A DNA stretch of 64,000 bases from Paenibacillus donghaensis. Lineage in GTDB: Bacteria; Bacillota; Bacilli; Paenibacillales; Paenibacillaceae. How positions within the stretch are numbered: the stretch's first letter is position 1; every line of letters begins with the position of its first letter. The notes beneath the pieces were generated by a model. The model made no database searches. It worked only from the letters and a program-made list of their open reading frames with translations, and was not told the origin of the DNA. Below are positions 42,624 to 51,770 of this stretch, piece after piece. The stretch lies in the NCBI RefSeq assembly GCF_002192415.1, contig NZ_CP021780.1, positions 4,774,001-4,838,000 on the forward strand, in the 5' to 3' direction. Both the position numbers and the translations under genes were made by a program.

Positions 42624-44840
42624 CTAGTCTTTATCCAAGGACAGGGAATCCAGTGCTGCCAACCGCGAGTTCCGGTATTGAACGGGCGTTACCCCATAAC
42701 GCGACTTGAACTTGCTGTGAAAATACTGAGGATTACGATATCCAACTTGCAATGCAATGGCCGCCACGGAGAGACGCGTCTCGGTACGCAACAGCTCTGC
42801 GGCCTTCTCCAGCCGTAGCCGGGTTACATATTCAGTAAAAGCTTCTTTTGTCCCTTCACTGAAGAGTGTGGAAATATAAGCGGGAGCGAGGGATACTTCC
42901 TTGGAAAGGATCTGCAGGGATAACTCTTCATGCAAATGATCTGCAATGTAAGTCTTCAGAGTGCGAATAATATCTGTATGCGCATGGTTGCCTGAATATT
43001 TCAAATGTTCCGCAATCTGCATGGAAAGTCTCCGTATCGCTTCGACCGTATCGGCGAGCGTATCTTTTTTCAATTCATCGAAGATATTCGAGTGCGGCAG
43101 AAAGTGCTGCAGCTTAAGCTCGAGTACAGATTGATACAACTGCATAATTAGCTGGAGCAGGGCCAACTCCGCCGTCTCAATCTGCATATTGCCATCCTGA
43201 ATAACTCCCATGAAATGGTTGATAAAATCATTAACAGCCTCCTGGTTCCCTGCTTGCAATGCGTTCTTGAAATGATCATATTGAAACAGGTAAGGTACTG
43301 AATTCATCTTCATCACTCTGGAGTAGGCAATAATTGCATCCTTTCCATATAAAAAGTGATATCTGCCCGCCTGCTTGGCCATCTGATAAGAATCGGCTAG
43401 CTCTTCGGGGATTTCTACTATACTCCCAATAGCCGCGCCAAACCTCGACCCTTTCCCCGCAGCATACTGGACTTGCTGCAAATCGGCCATAATACTCCTT
43501 TCCGGGTCCTGCTCATGTGGAGGAATATAATAAACAATAGCTGCTTCCTTCTCATTCAAGGGAACCACTGTGCTGTGCAAAGACCGGTCCACCCGCTCAT
43601 AACGCATCTTCAGACATTCACTGCCCTCCTCCGGAACTTGGAGATAGACTGCGCCATAGCGGTACCCCGGTTGAATGAATTGCTCGCAATCTATCTCCAG
43701 ACTTACGCCAATCAAGAGGTTTTTCATATCATTTTTTCTCGCTTGTGTTTCCAGATTCACTATCTTTTCCTCCATCAGATGAAAGGTACTGCCAATAAAC
43801 GCATATTCATTCCCCCGGAATGTGGCGGGACCTGTTGATTGTAGCCCCTTCACCTGCATAATCAGCTTCTTTACCGGAATATACAATTGTTTGGAGAAAA
43901 AAAACGACATTAAAAAGCCAAACAGAACTACCGCCCCGCAACTGATAAATAGACTTTCTTTCAACTGTTCGGAGGAGAGTACAAAAGAATTCATCGGGCG
44001 GTACATGGCGTAAGTCCAATTATGCGCCGAATGGACCGGCTCCAGATAGGAGAGGACGGCTTTGCCTTCTGACTCCTCTATAATCTGTTCTCCGTTTCGC
44101 CGGTTGTGAATCGTTTCCTTCAGCAATCCGCCTAAAACTTCATCATACTCACCGGTGTGAAGAACCGCCTGGCCGGAAGGATTGAAGATATACAGCCGGT
44201 CAGCCGTAGAACTGAGCATTTGGGCGGCCGCCGTCTGAAGATAATCCATTCCTACATCGATGAAAAAGTACCCCATGGTCGGCACACCGGGTGTCTCATA
44301 AGGCAGTTTAATCACATAGGTCATCACCTGGCTTCCATCCGCCAATGTCCGGAACATCCATTCTTTGGGCTTCACCCCGTTCAGCTGTAAGATAAACGCC
44401 GCTTCTTCCGAATTTTCAGTCTTCATATAAAAATTACTGGCATCCACCACATAATTTTTGCCCGGAAAATAAACCGTGACATTACTGAGCCCTTCATTTT
44501 CGATCCTGTAAAAGTCAAGATCCTGCCGGAAGGAAGCGATACGGCTCAAATTCCCCTCCCAGCTCTTGTTTAACAGCAGATTCAAATTGAAATTTTCCTG
44601 GATAAACCGGATGGAAAGAGCTTTGTTCTGCAGATTGTCTTCATATTTCTCTAATACCGTCTGTTCGATATAATTCTTAGCCGAATTCAGCCGGTTCTGA
44701 TTATCTTTAACAATCTCATCCTCCATGATTCCGTTGGTTTGTGTATACCAATAACCTCCCATAATGCCAATCAGCACAACGCACAGGATGGTGTAAGACA
44801 TGATAAACCTTATAAAGATGGTTTTTTTATATTCGGGCAT
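42624..44840 (-). CDS. Membrane-anchored sensor with C-terminal AraC-type DNA-binding domain
   Basis: A regulator of about 738 residues. TM1 is near residues 12-32 (FIMSYTILCVVLIGIMGGYW), followed by an extracellular domain of about 260 residues. TM2 (LFISCGAVVLFGFLMSFFFS) precedes a cytoplasmic linker, and the last 100 residues hold two helix-turn-helix motifs (LSLQILSKEVSLAPAYISTL; VAAIALQVGYRNPQYFHSKF). ATG 44840 has GAGGGGGG upstream, with two further in-frame ATGs just before it. A perfect cre palindrome lies 50 bp upstream. The probable target is the sugar operon at 38857-42391. Confidence 0.85.
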   Translation of the reverse strand: MPEYKKTIFIRFIMSYTILCVVLIGIMGGYWYTQTNGIMEDEIVKDNQNRLNSAKNYIEQTVLEKYEDNLQNKALSIRFIQENFNLNLLLNKSWEGNLSRIASFRQDLDFYRIENEGLSNVTVYFPGKNYVVDASNFYMKTENSEEAAFILQLNGVKPKEWMFRTLADGSQVMTYVIKLPYETPGVPTMGYFFIDVGMDYLQTAAAQMLSSTADRLYIFNPSGQAVLHTGEYDEVLGGLLKETIHNRRNGEQIIEESEGKAVLSYLEPVHSAHNWTYAMYRPMNSFVLSSEQLKESLFISCGAVVLFGFLMSFFFSKQLYIPVKKLIMQVKGLQSTGPATFRGNEYAFIGSTFHLMEEKIVNLETQARKNDMKNLLIGVSLEIDCEQFIQPGYRYGAVYLQVPEEGSECLKMRYERVDRSLHSTVVPLNEKEAAIVYYIPPHEQDPERSIMADLQQVQYAAGKGSRFGAAIGSIVEIPEELADSYQMAKQAGRYHFLYGKDAIIAYSRVMKMNSVPYLFQYDHFKNALQAGNQEAVNDFINHFMGVIQDGNMQIETAELALLQLIMQLYQSVLELKLQHFLPHSNIFDELKKDTLADTVEAIRRLSMQIAEHLKYSGNHAHTDIIRTLKTYIADHLHEELSLQILSKEVSLAPAYISTLFSEGTKEAFTEYVTRLRLEKAAELLRTETRLSVAAIALQVGYRNPQYFHSKFKSRYGVTPVQYRNSRLAALDSLSLDKD

Positions 44841-44890
44841 ATACATCATCCCCCCTCTTTGATACAGTGTCAGGCACTTCCCGGACAAAA

Positions 44891-44904
44891 TGATAGCGCT
44901 ATCA
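44891..44904. promoter_or_regulatory. cre site upstream of the third sensor-regulator
   Basis: TGATAGCGCTATCA is fully palindromic and fits the CcpA consensus at every position. The position suggests catabolite repression of the regulator itself. Confidence 0.75.
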
Positions 44905-45061
44905 TTAATCTGCAGGTAATGAAATGTCCTTAAGGCTTAACCTATCAAAATCATCCTCCGAAATCCAGTGTAATATCATTAAATTCATTCTAATTTCTTT
45001 CACTGAGGCGGATTGACACGAAGTGGTGTAGATAGATATCTTTCAACTACCTCAGAATACG

Positions 45062-45100
45062 AAAAACTGCCCAACACCCACTTCCATGGCTATTGGACAG
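45062..45100 (-). terminator. Terminator of the XRE regulator gene
   Basis: The minus strand reads CTGTCCAA...TTGGGCAG followed by TTTTT, 56 bp after the XRE stop. Confidence 0.6.
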
Positions 45101-45155
45101 CTCGTTTTAAGACAGACCCAATTATTCATTTCTCATTAATACAATCCAAGAATCA

Positions 45156-45368
45156 TCATTCTTCAGGCTCATACTCAATCAAATCCGAAAGCTTACACTT
45201 GAACGTATCACACAGCTTAAACAAGGTCTCCAACTTAATGGATTCAAGATTTGTTTCTCTATATAGTTTGTTAATCGAGTTTCGGCTCAGCCCGGACCGG
45301 TCCATTAACTCGGTTATGTCGTCTATTCGGTGTTCAGCCATTAGCACTCTCAGGTTGCTTTTCAACAA
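45156..45368 (-). CDS. Small XRE/Cro-type transcriptional regulator
   Basis: A DNA-binding protein of about 70 residues made of one helix-turn-helix domain (NLRVLMAEHRIDDITELMDR, SGLSRNSINKLYRE, FKLCDTFKCKLSDLIEYEPE), the compact Cro/C1-like type (HTH_26). TTG 45368 is chosen because GGAGGG lies 8 bp upstream; the frame remains open to another TTG at 45434 without a ribosome site. It has its own terminator. Its start region lies back-to-back with a DUF6809-like frame. Target genes are unknown. Confidence 0.72.
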   Translation of the reverse strand: MLKSNLRVLMAEHRIDDITELMDRSGLSRNSINKLYRETNLESIKLETLFKLCDTFKCKLSDLIEYEPEE

Positions 45369-45379
45369 TTCCGTTCCCT

Positions 45380-45643
45380 CCAGCTTATGATTCGCATCGC
45401 TTAGAAACGTTATACAGTACCCTTTCCCGTTCAAACCCTGATTATACTGAGTTGTCCGCAGAATGTAACTCCTGTATCCAACAAATCAAGCAAGCTGTCC
45501 CTGATGAAATGCAGCACACTCTATTCCTGTACGAAGACGCCCAGATTTCTCTTCAATCTATCCTTGAGAGCAGCATTTATTTGCAGGGCTTTAAAGATGC
45601 ACTTCATCTCTTCAGTGAGCTTCAAGGCACCTCTGGAAATTGA
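45380..45643 (+). pseudogene. DUF6809-like small protein, apparently lacking its start
   Basis: An open frame reads LETLYSTLSRSNPDYTELSA, then SFKALLF-free helices ending YLQGFKDALHLFSELQ. This layout (an LY motif near the start, a central helical hairpin and a C-terminal GFK) resembles the Paenibacillus/Firmicute family DUF6809 of about 90 residues. No in-frame ATG or GTG occurs before the LETLY motif; the only standard start in frame is TTG 45452 without a ribosome site. The 5' end abuts the XRE gene on the other strand. It may be truncated or frameshifted (an ATG at 45387 is in another frame). Assignment is by general pattern only. Confidence 0.4.
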
Positions 45644-45826
45644 CTCCTCCAAATACTGAACCAGTACTCTACATGATGTACTCACTACCCTTATAAATTC
45701 GGCCTCATCTTTACATTTCCTTCTTAATGATTAAGGGAACCTTATTTCCAAGCACAAAGCTAAAGCCCAAGTAATTCCTTAGAATCTAATTATTCTCTCT
45801 GAGAACGTTAAATCGAAAGAATTCAT

Positions 45827-45899
45827 AAAAAAAGACCTAATCGCCCCACACAGAACCGAAAAACACCTGCGGCTGTGTATGGAACGAACCACTTAGGTC
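45827..45899 (-). terminator. Terminator of the HIT gene
   Basis: The minus strand begins GACCTAA (45899) and pairs with TTAGGTC, with an inner CACAG/CTGTG stem, followed by TTTTTTT. The hairpin is long with a wide internal loop. Region 45644-45826 holds nothing recognisable. Confidence 0.65.
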
Positions 45900-45920
45900 A
45901 TGTCCGATCGAATCAGTACA

Positions 45921-46352
45921 TTATAAATGCTTTTTAATCTGCGCTATCATTTCAGCATATTCTTCGTCGTTTAAATAGGTATCGCCAGGGTTCATTTGGA
46001 AGGTGGAACCCCAGTCCTTCTGGTCTTCATATTTAGGGACGATGTGCATGTGAAGGTGATGCAGCTTATCTCCGTAAGCTCCATAATTCAGTTTATCTGG
46101 CCCAAAAGCCTTGTCCATAGCTGCAGCCACTTTTTGGACATCATTCATGAATGCCGATAATTCTTCTGTTGTGAGCAGAAATAGCTCCTTTACGTGATCC
46201 TTATATACAACATTGCATCTGCCTTTATACGTTTGCTCTTTGAACAGAAATACGGTCGAAACCTCCAGCTGACCCACCTCAATCATAAGGTTGTCCCGTC
46301 TTTCATCCTCCATACAATACATACAGTCGTTATTTTTCTTCATGTCCTGCAT
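45921..46352 (-). CDS. HIT-family nucleotide-binding protein
   Basis: A 143-residue protein with the histidine triad HLHMHIVPKY near the C-terminus and an N-terminal CMYC pair that may bind metal. HIT proteins hydrolyse or transfer nucleotidyl groups, such as AMP from adenylylated lysine or dinucleotides. The ending EYAEMIAQIKKHL is typical of bacterial HIT proteins. GAGAAAGG precedes the first ATG; a second ATG three codons later is equally plausible. It stands alone between a small-gene region and a repeat array. Confidence 0.87.
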   Translation of the reverse strand: MQDMKKNNDCMYCMEDERRDNLMIEVGQLEVSTVFLFKEQTYKGRCNVVYKDHVKELFLLTTEELSAFMNDVQKVAAAMDKAFGPDKLNYGAYGDKLHHLHMHIVPKYEDQKDWGSTFQMNPGDTYLNDEEYAEMIAQIKKHL

Positions 46353-46496
46353 CCTTTCTCCCTGTGGATTATGTACAGCTCTATCCTGCTCCTAAAATCT
46401 GCTGTCTACTATTAAAAGAGTTACACTAATAGTTACTATTTAGGTCCCAGTAGGATAGGAGCAGCAAAGTCTGATCACCACCTAAGTCCAGCTACC

Positions 46497-46686
46497 GATT
46501 TAAGTGCAGATACGCATCTAATTCGCCGATTTTTTCCGTTTTGGAGCAAATAAGTGCAAAAACACATCTAATTTAGGATTTTTAACGCTAAATAGGAATT
46601 TTAACCTAAAATAGTTGCGGATTCGCACTTATTTGTCTAATAACAGCACTTCCAGCTTAAATTAAATGCACTTTTGCATCTAATTT
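46497..46686. repeat. Four-palindrome array R2 (TGC-N6-GCA units)
   Basis: Units at 46497-46524, 46548-46574, 46608-46634 and 46659-46686 have core centres 46510.5, 46560.5, 46621.5 and 46672.5, giving spacings 50, 61 and 51 bp. Arms are AAATAAGTGC / GCATCTAATTT-like. The second unit has ACA instead of GCA. No gene is seen in 46353-46909; the stretch 46690-46900 is otherwise featureless. Confidence 0.85.
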
Positions 46687-46909
46687 CATAAGGCTCAAAA
46701 CCAAAATCAGCGGTTGACTATAAGAGTGAACAGAGCGTAGGGTCGGAGGTATTCTGGAGAAACGATAGTGTTCGCCTTTAAAGACCGATTTCAACCTATA
46801 ATCCTATTCCAATCAAGAAATCGGGCTTTAACAGCGATCGCAAGAACCCTCCGAACCCGTAGCGGCTTCATTCACAGATAGCAACCGCTGATTTTAAGAT
46901 TGAGCCATT

Positions 46910-46935
46910 AAAAATACGGCCCTTTCGGGCCGTAT
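46910..46935 (-). terminator. Terminator of aldA
   Basis: Perfect 9-bp stem ATACGGCCC / GGGCCGTAT with a GAAA tetraloop, followed by TTTT on the minus strand, 30 bp after the aldA stop. Confidence 0.9.
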
Positions 46936-46965
46936 CGGATACTTGCCTATTCATCTGCAGCTGAT

Positions 46966-48411
46966 CTAATTGATCGATTTGTCATACTGCAGATAGACAA
47001 CGTGAGTCTGCAGATATTCGTTTAACCCATGTTTGCCGTCAGCGCCGCCGATGCCGGATTTCCGCCAGCCGGCATGGAAGCCTTGCATCGCTTCAAAGTT
47101 CTCGCGGTTAATATAGGTTTCCCCGTATTTGAGACGTTTGATAACTTTCATAGCAACGTTCAGATTCTGGGTATATAGCGAAGAGGTCAATCCAAACTCA
47201 CTGTCATTGGCGAGTGCAATCGCTTCATCCAGGTTAGAGAAAGAAATGATGGGGATCACCGGTCCGAAAATTTCCTCCTGCACGATTTCCATATCATTGG
47301 TGGCATCGGTAATCACCGTCGGCTCAAAGAAGCTGCCTGCTCCTTCTACCTTTTTACCGCCCAAGGCAATTGTGGCCCCTTCTTCTACTGCGCGGTCCAC
47401 CTTCTGCTGCACGGAATCCTGTGCCGCTTTGTTAATCAGCGGACCCATATGGATATCCTTATCCTTCAGCGGATCGCCATACTTCACCGCCTTCATGGCC
47501 TCAACCAGACGGGTGGTGAATTCATCCTTGATCTTCTCATGCACATAGACCCGCTCCGCACAGTTGCAGACCTGACCTGTATTGATCACCCGGGAATCCA
47601 CAATCGCCTTGATTGCCAGATCCAGATCGGCATCCTCCATGACAATGGCAGGCGCCTTGCCGCCAAGTTCCAGACTGACCTTGATGATATTCTCGGCAGC
47701 CGCCTGCATCACCTTCTGCCCGGCCGGAACGCTGCCCGTAAGACTGACCATCCCGACCTTTGGGTTGCTGGCCAATTCATTGCCGACCTCTCCGCCTCTG
47801 CCCGTAATCAGGTTGAACACCCCTTTGGGAAGGCCGGCTTTGTCAACAATTTGGCTAAAGGCCACAGCATTGTTTGGAGATTCAGCACTAGGCTTGACTA
47901 CAATCGTATTTCCGGTGATTAGAGCCGGTGCCATTTTTCTGGCGATAAGAAAGAAAGGGAAATTCCACGGCAGAATGCCTGTTGTTACCCCAATCGCCCG
48001 TTTAAAAACAAAAATATTCTCATTATCACGATCACTCTGAACAATTTCTCCTTCATAGCGGCGTGCCCATTCTGCCATATAATCCATGTAGTCCGCTGTA
48101 AAGTTAACCTCTACCGTGGACAATTCCAAAGTCTTGCCTACTTCTTCTGAAATCAGTCTGGCAAGGGCATCAACCTCGGCCCGAATCCCATCGGCAATTG
48201 CATGAAGGTACTTGCCTCTCTCTACCGCAGGTGTTTCTTCCCAGGCAGACTGTGCTGCTTCCGCTGCATCAATAGCACGAACCACATCATTCCTTGTAGC
48301 TTTGGGAACCTGTGAAATGACTTCATCTGTGGATGGATTGGTTACATTCATCCACTCTTTGCCTTCTGATTCTGTAAACTGGCCATTGATATACATCAAA
48401 TGCTTTTCCAC
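46966..48411 (-). CDS. aldA: Lactaldehyde dehydrogenase (aldehyde dehydrogenase A)
   Basis: A 481-residue NAD-dependent aldehyde dehydrogenase that resembles E. coli AldA along its whole length. Shared segments include YMDYMAEWARRYEGEI, GVTTGILPWNFPFFLIARKM, LELGGKAPAIVM (general base Glu), NTGQVCNCAERVYV (catalytic Cys) and the C-terminal INRENFEAMQGFHAGWRKSG. It oxidises L-lactaldehyde to L-lactate in rhamnose and fucose breakdown, and also glycolaldehyde. It is divergent from lutABC, which would use the lactate. A consensus cre site lies 47 bp upstream and a strong terminator follows. Confidence 0.93.
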   Translation of the reverse strand: MEKHLMYINGQFTESEGKEWMNVTNPSTDEVISQVPKATRNDVVRAIDAAEAAQSAWEETPAVERGKYLHAIADGIRAEVDALARLISEEVGKTLELSTVEVNFTADYMDYMAEWARRYEGEIVQSDRDNENIFVFKRAIGVTTGILPWNFPFFLIARKMAPALITGNTIVVKPSAESPNNAVAFSQIVDKAGLPKGVFNLITGRGGEVGNELASNPKVGMVSLTGSVPAGQKVMQAAAENIIKVSLELGGKAPAIVMEDADLDLAIKAIVDSRVINTGQVCNCAERVYVHEKIKDEFTTRLVEAMKAVKYGDPLKDKDIHMGPLINKAAQDSVQQKVDRAVEEGATIALGGKKVEGAGSFFEPTVITDATNDMEIVQEEIFGPVIPIISFSNLDEAIALANDSEFGLTSSLYTQNLNVAMKVIKRLKYGETYINRENFEAMQGFHAGWRKSGIGGADGKHGLNEYLQTHVVYLQYDKSIN

Positions 48412-48457
48412 TGTCTCTCCCCCTCAAGGTAGATAATTCCACTCGCTCTTTACACAT

Positions 48458-48471
48458 TGTAAACGCTGTCA
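48458..48471. promoter_or_regulatory. cre site between aldA and lutABC
   Basis: TGTAAACGCTGTCA matches the CcpA consensus at every position. It is 47 bp from the aldA start and 108 bp from the lutA start, so it may control both directions. Confidence 0.75.
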
Positions 48472-48578
48472 ACATTTTTTGTCAACAACATTCACATTTT
48501 TTATTTGTTTTTGTGTTGTTTTTCATTGACTTATTGAGTTAAGCTATTCTTATTAAGGTTGCGATGGGAGGTAGAGGA

Positions 48579-49322
48579 ATGAAAGTCAGTATTTTTTCGA
48601 CTTGTTTAGTTGACCTTATGACCCCGAATGTCGGAATAGCTATGGTTGAAGTTCTCGAGAGGCTGGGCTGTGAAATCGATTATCCGGCTTCGCAGGTGTG
48701 CTGCGGTCAACCCACATATAACAGCGGCTATCTGGAAGATTCTAAGCTTGCTATGAAGAACATGATGCTTGCCTTTGAGAACTCCGATTATGTCGTGGGT
48801 CCGTCCGGCTCCTGTATCGCTATGTTTCATGAATACCCGAAAATATTCAGAGGAGATCCAGAGTGGGAATTGAAAGCGGTTGCTTTAAAAGAGAAATCTT
48901 ATGAGTTCACCCAGTTCATTGTACGGGTGCTTGGCATTACCGATGTTGGTGCAAGGCTTGAAGGAACCGCCACCTACCACCGTTCCTGCCATATGACAAG
49001 ACTGCTGGGAGAAAAGGAAACCCCCTTCCAATTGCTTGAACAGGTAAAGGGACTGCAGCTGGAGCCGCTCAAAAACAGCGATAATTGCTGCGGCTTTGGT
49101 GGAACCTTTTCGGTGAAAATGCCGGAAATCTCCGAGCAAATGGTCGATGAAAAATGCGGTTGTGTCGTCGAAACCGGAGCGGACATTCTAATCAGCGCAG
49201 ATATGGGATGCCTGTTGAATATTGGTGGCCGCCTGTCCCGCAAGGGTCAACCCGTAAAAATAATGCACATTGCAGAAGTGCTGAACCATCAACAGGCTGC
49301 TGCTGCTAAAGGAGGAAGCTAA
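48579..49322 (+). CDS. lutA: Lactate utilisation protein A (Fe-S oxidoreductase)
   Basis: A 247-residue protein with two CCG domains: [11 protein letters not shown] near residue 40 and [12 protein letters not shown] near residue 170, which bind the special cluster of heterodisulfide-reductase-like proteins. LutA, LutB and LutC together oxidise L-lactate to pyruvate at the membrane. ATG 48579 follows GGGAGGTAGAGG; the frame is open to 48564. It is the first gene of the lutABC operon, divergent from aldA. Confidence 0.93.
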   Translation: MKVSIFSTCLVDLMTPNVGIAMVEVLERLGCEIDYPASQVCCGQPTYNSGYLEDSKLAMKNMMLAFENSDYVVGPSGSCIAMFHEYPKIFRGDPEWELKAVALKEKSYEFTQFIVRVLGITDVGARLEGTATYHRSCHMTRLLGEKETPFQLLEQVKGLQLEPLKNSDNCCGFGGTFSVKMPEISEQMVDEKCGCVVETGADILISADMGCLLNIGGRLSRKGQPVKIMHIAEVLNHQQAAAAKGGS

Positions 49323-49324
49323 AC

Positions 49325-50752
49325 TTGAGCCTGCAAACAGATAAACGGAATTTCAGCGAACGGAGTACAGAAGGCCTCGGTGATACTTTCATGAGAAGCG
49401 CAGTAAGTTCAGCTCAGGACAGCCTTAAGACCAGACGCCTGTCAGCCGCCACCTCTCTTGGGGATTGGGAGCAGTGGCGTACCCTAGGTCAGCAAATCCG
49501 CCAGCACACTTTGCAGAATCTGGATTATTACCTGGAGCAACTGGCAACTAACATTGAGAACAAGGGCGGACATATCTATTTTGCCAAAACCAAAGAACAA
49601 GCGAGCAGCTATATCCGGGACATCATTGTACAAAAAAAGGCTAAAAAAATCGTCAAATCCAAATCGATGGTAACCGAGGAAATTGAAATGAACCGTGTCC
49701 TGATTGAAGCCGGCTGCGAGCTGATCGAAACCGATCTGGGTGAATATATCCTCCAAATCGATGATTGGGACCCGCCTTCGCATATTGTGGCCCCTGCGCT
49801 GCATAAAGACCGGAGGCAAATCCATAGAGTATTCACAGAGAAGCTTGGATATACCGGCGACGAAAGTCCCGAGAACCTCGCCCGTTTCGCAAGGACGGTA
49901 CTGCGGCAGAAGTTTCTGGATGCGGATGTCGGGATCACAGGCTGCAACTTTGCCGTCGCTAATCTGGGAGCCATTAATCTGGTTACCAATGAAGGCAACG
50001 GGGATCTCACAGCCGCCATACCGAAGACGCATATTGCTGTGATGGGCATGGAACGAATCGTGCCCACGCTGGAGGAGATGGAGGTGCTGGATAATCTGCT
50101 CTGCCGAAGTGCCGTAGGGCAGAAATTGACCAGCTATATTACCGTGATGGGACCCTCGGCAACCGGGGAGACGGATGGTCCCGAAGAGTTCCATTTAGTT
50201 GTAGTGGACAACGGCCGCTCCGATATTCTGGGAAGCGAATTCAACGAAGCCCTGCAGTGCATCCGCTGCGGTGCCTGTCTTAATGTCTGCCCTGTCTACC
50301 GTCATATTGGCGGGCATGCCTACGGCTCCATTTATCCAGGTCCGATTGGAGCTGTACTCACCCCACTGCTGGGTGGATACGATGACTACAAAGAGCTTCC
50401 TTTCGCCTCCAGCCTGTGTGGAGCATGTACAGATGTCTGCCCGGTTAAGATCCCGCTTCACGAGCAGCTTATCATGCACCGTCAGAAAATCGTGGAGGAA
50501 AAAAGAACCGGTGCCATGGAAAGACTCCAAATGAAGACGGCAAGCCGTCTGCTGTCTTCTCCAGCTTTGTTCGGCAAAGCACTGCGGTTTGCGAACCCGG
50601 CAAGCCAGCTGATAAGCAAGCATGGACGAATTATAAGAGGACCGGGCCTGGTCCGCGGCTGGATCAACGCTCGTGATCTTAGCCAACCGGTCAAGCAGCA
50701 GGACAGCTTCCGTGCCTGGCTTGACAAACGTAAAGGAGGAGCTGACAAATGA
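49325..50752 (+). CDS. lutB: Lactate utilisation protein B (iron-sulfur protein)
   Basis: A 475-residue protein. The N-terminal two thirds form the LUD domain ([40 protein letters not shown]). A ferredoxin-type region near residues 310-370 carries [14 protein letters not shown] and [17 protein letters not shown] for two 4Fe-4S clusters, followed by a C-terminal DUF3390-like tail. It is the electron-transfer subunit of lactate oxidation. The TTG start follows AAAGGAGG and lies 2 bp after the lutA stop. It overlaps lutC by 4 bp. Confidence 0.94.
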   Translation: MSLQTDKRNFSERSTEGLGDTFMRSAVSSAQDSLKTRRLSAATSLGDWEQWRTLGQQIRQHTLQNLDYYLEQLATNIENKGGHIYFAKTKEQASSYIRDIIVQKKAKKIVKSKSMVTEEIEMNRVLIEAGCELIETDLGEYILQIDDWDPPSHIVAPALHKDRRQIHRVFTEKLGYTGDESPENLARFARTVLRQKFLDADVGITGCNFAVANLGAINLVTNEGNGDLTAAIPKTHIAVMGMERIVPTLEEMEVLDNLLCRSAVGQKLTSYITVMGPSATGETDGPEEFHLVVVDNGRSDILGSEFNEALQCIRCGACLNVCPVYRHIGGHAYGSIYPGPIGAVLTPLLGGYDDYKELPFASSLCGACTDVCPVKIPLHEQLIMHRQKIVEEKRTGAMERLQMKTASRLLSSPALFGKALRFANPASQLISKHGRIIRGPGLVRGWINARDLSQPVKQQDSFRAWLDKRKGGADK

Positions 50753-51420
50753 CGGCATCCAACAAGGATTCTTTTCTAAACACCATCGCCTCTAAGCTGG
50801 GGCGAGAACGTAGATATGACGTTCAGCGACCCGACATGCAGGACTTGATCCCACACAGCTATGGCAGTTTAACAACTGACGATCTGATAGAGATTCTTAA
50901 GGAGCAGTGCTTGTTCATCCACACTCAGGTGATAGAATCGAATCCAGAGATCTTGCAGAGAACCTTGGATGATCTGATACAGGCGAATGGCGGAGGCATG
51001 GTAATCACTTCCGGAGATGCACGGTTTGGCGAATATAAGTTAACATTCCCGGATTCGTTCGTCTGGGAAGAAGCGGCTGGAAGGGAGCAGAATATTATCC
51101 GCTCCGAATCGGCCAATACCGCGATTATCTTCGCCGACTATGCACTGGCTGAGTCAGCAACGATTGTCGTGGAGAGTCGCCCCGATCAAGGACGCTCCCT
51201 CCATTTTCTGCCTGCCCATTATATTGCGATTATTGAGAAAAAAAGGCTTGTGCTTCGCTCCACTCAGGCAGCAGCAGCTCTAAACCGGCGAATTGAAGCC
51301 GGAGAGCCGATAGGTTCATCCATTAATTTCATCTCCGGTCCTTCTAACTCTGCCGATATTGAAATGCAGCTTGTTGTAGGGGTTCATGGTCCCTTGAGAG
51401 CCACTTATGTGCTTATTTAG
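50749..51420 (+). CDS. lutC: Lactate utilisation protein C
   Basis: A 223-residue LUD-domain protein with the family segments [40 protein letters not shown] and the C-terminal [20 protein letters not shown] followed by GP. It is the third component of the LutABC lactate oxidation complex. ATG overlaps the lutB stop (ATGA), and AAAGGAGG lies just upstream. It is the last gene of the operon. Confidence 0.93.
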   Translation: MTASNKDSFLNTIASKLGRERRYDVQRPDMQDLIPHSYGSLTTDDLIEILKEQCLFIHTQVIESNPEILQRTLDDLIQANGGGMVITSGDARFGEYKLTFPDSFVWEEAAGREQNIIRSESANTAIIFADYALAESATIVVESRPDQGRSLHFLPAHYIAIIEKKRLVLRSTQAAAALNRRIEAGEPIGSSINFISGPSNSADIEMQLVVGVHGPLRATYVLI

Positions 51421-51429
51421 CTTATATAA

Positions 51430-51468
51430 GGGTGGTGTCCCGGAATTGGGATACCGTCCTAACGGACG
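51430..51468 (+). terminator. Two small hairpins after lutC
   Basis: GGTGTCCC / GGGATACC and CCGTCC-TAAC-GGACGG lie 10-50 bp after the lutC stop. There is no T-run, so termination efficiency is uncertain. Next to it, 51494-51541 holds two imperfect 24-bp direct repeats (GTGAGTAGATGGATGTACGT-like). Confidence 0.45.
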
Positions 51469-51566
51469 GATCGCGAAGTAGTGCTAACGTGGAGTGAGTA
51501 GATGGATGTACGTGCGGGTGAGTGGATGGGCGTAAGTGCATATGCTCGGGACGTGCGCGGTGTGTA

Positions 51567-51752
51567 AAATACCTGCAATAATACATCTTTTCTAGCCGCC
51601 AGCACCAGCAATACTCAAATACCTGCGAAAGTGCATCCTTTTTCGAGCCAAACCGCCTTTGGAGTAACTTTAGTCTGAAAGACCTGCACTTTTGCAGGCA
51701 TTCTTCTTAATTCGCAGGTTTTCTGCCAAAAGCCTGTACATTTACAGGTTTC
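51567..51752. repeat. Four-palindrome array R3 (CCTGC-type arms)
   Basis: Units at about 51567-51592, 51618-51643, 51678-51703 and 51728-51752 have core centres 51579.5, 51629.5, 51690.5 and 51740.5: spacings 50, 61 and 50 bp, the same as R1 and R2. Arms here are ACCTGC / GCAGGT-like rather than AAGTGC / GCACTT. The third unit pairs CCTGCA/TGCAGG and the fourth CCTGTA/TACAGG, a compensatory change. The gap 51421-51852 has no gene. Confidence 0.82.
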
Positions 51753-51770
51753 CCCCGGAACGTACAAGGA

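Noticed and set aside
45013..45390. 125-codon plus-strand frame opposite the XRE gene
   Set aside because: It is antisense to a gene with a clear helix-turn-helix and has no ribosome site or domain.
46690..46900. Small RNA or gene in the gap upstream of the aldA terminator
   Set aside because: No open frame with a ribosome site, no strong hairpin and no promoter pair could be supported.
49484..50194. 236-codon minus-strand frame opposite lutB
   Set aside because: lutB is fully supported by its LUD and ferredoxin motifs; this is a shadow frame.
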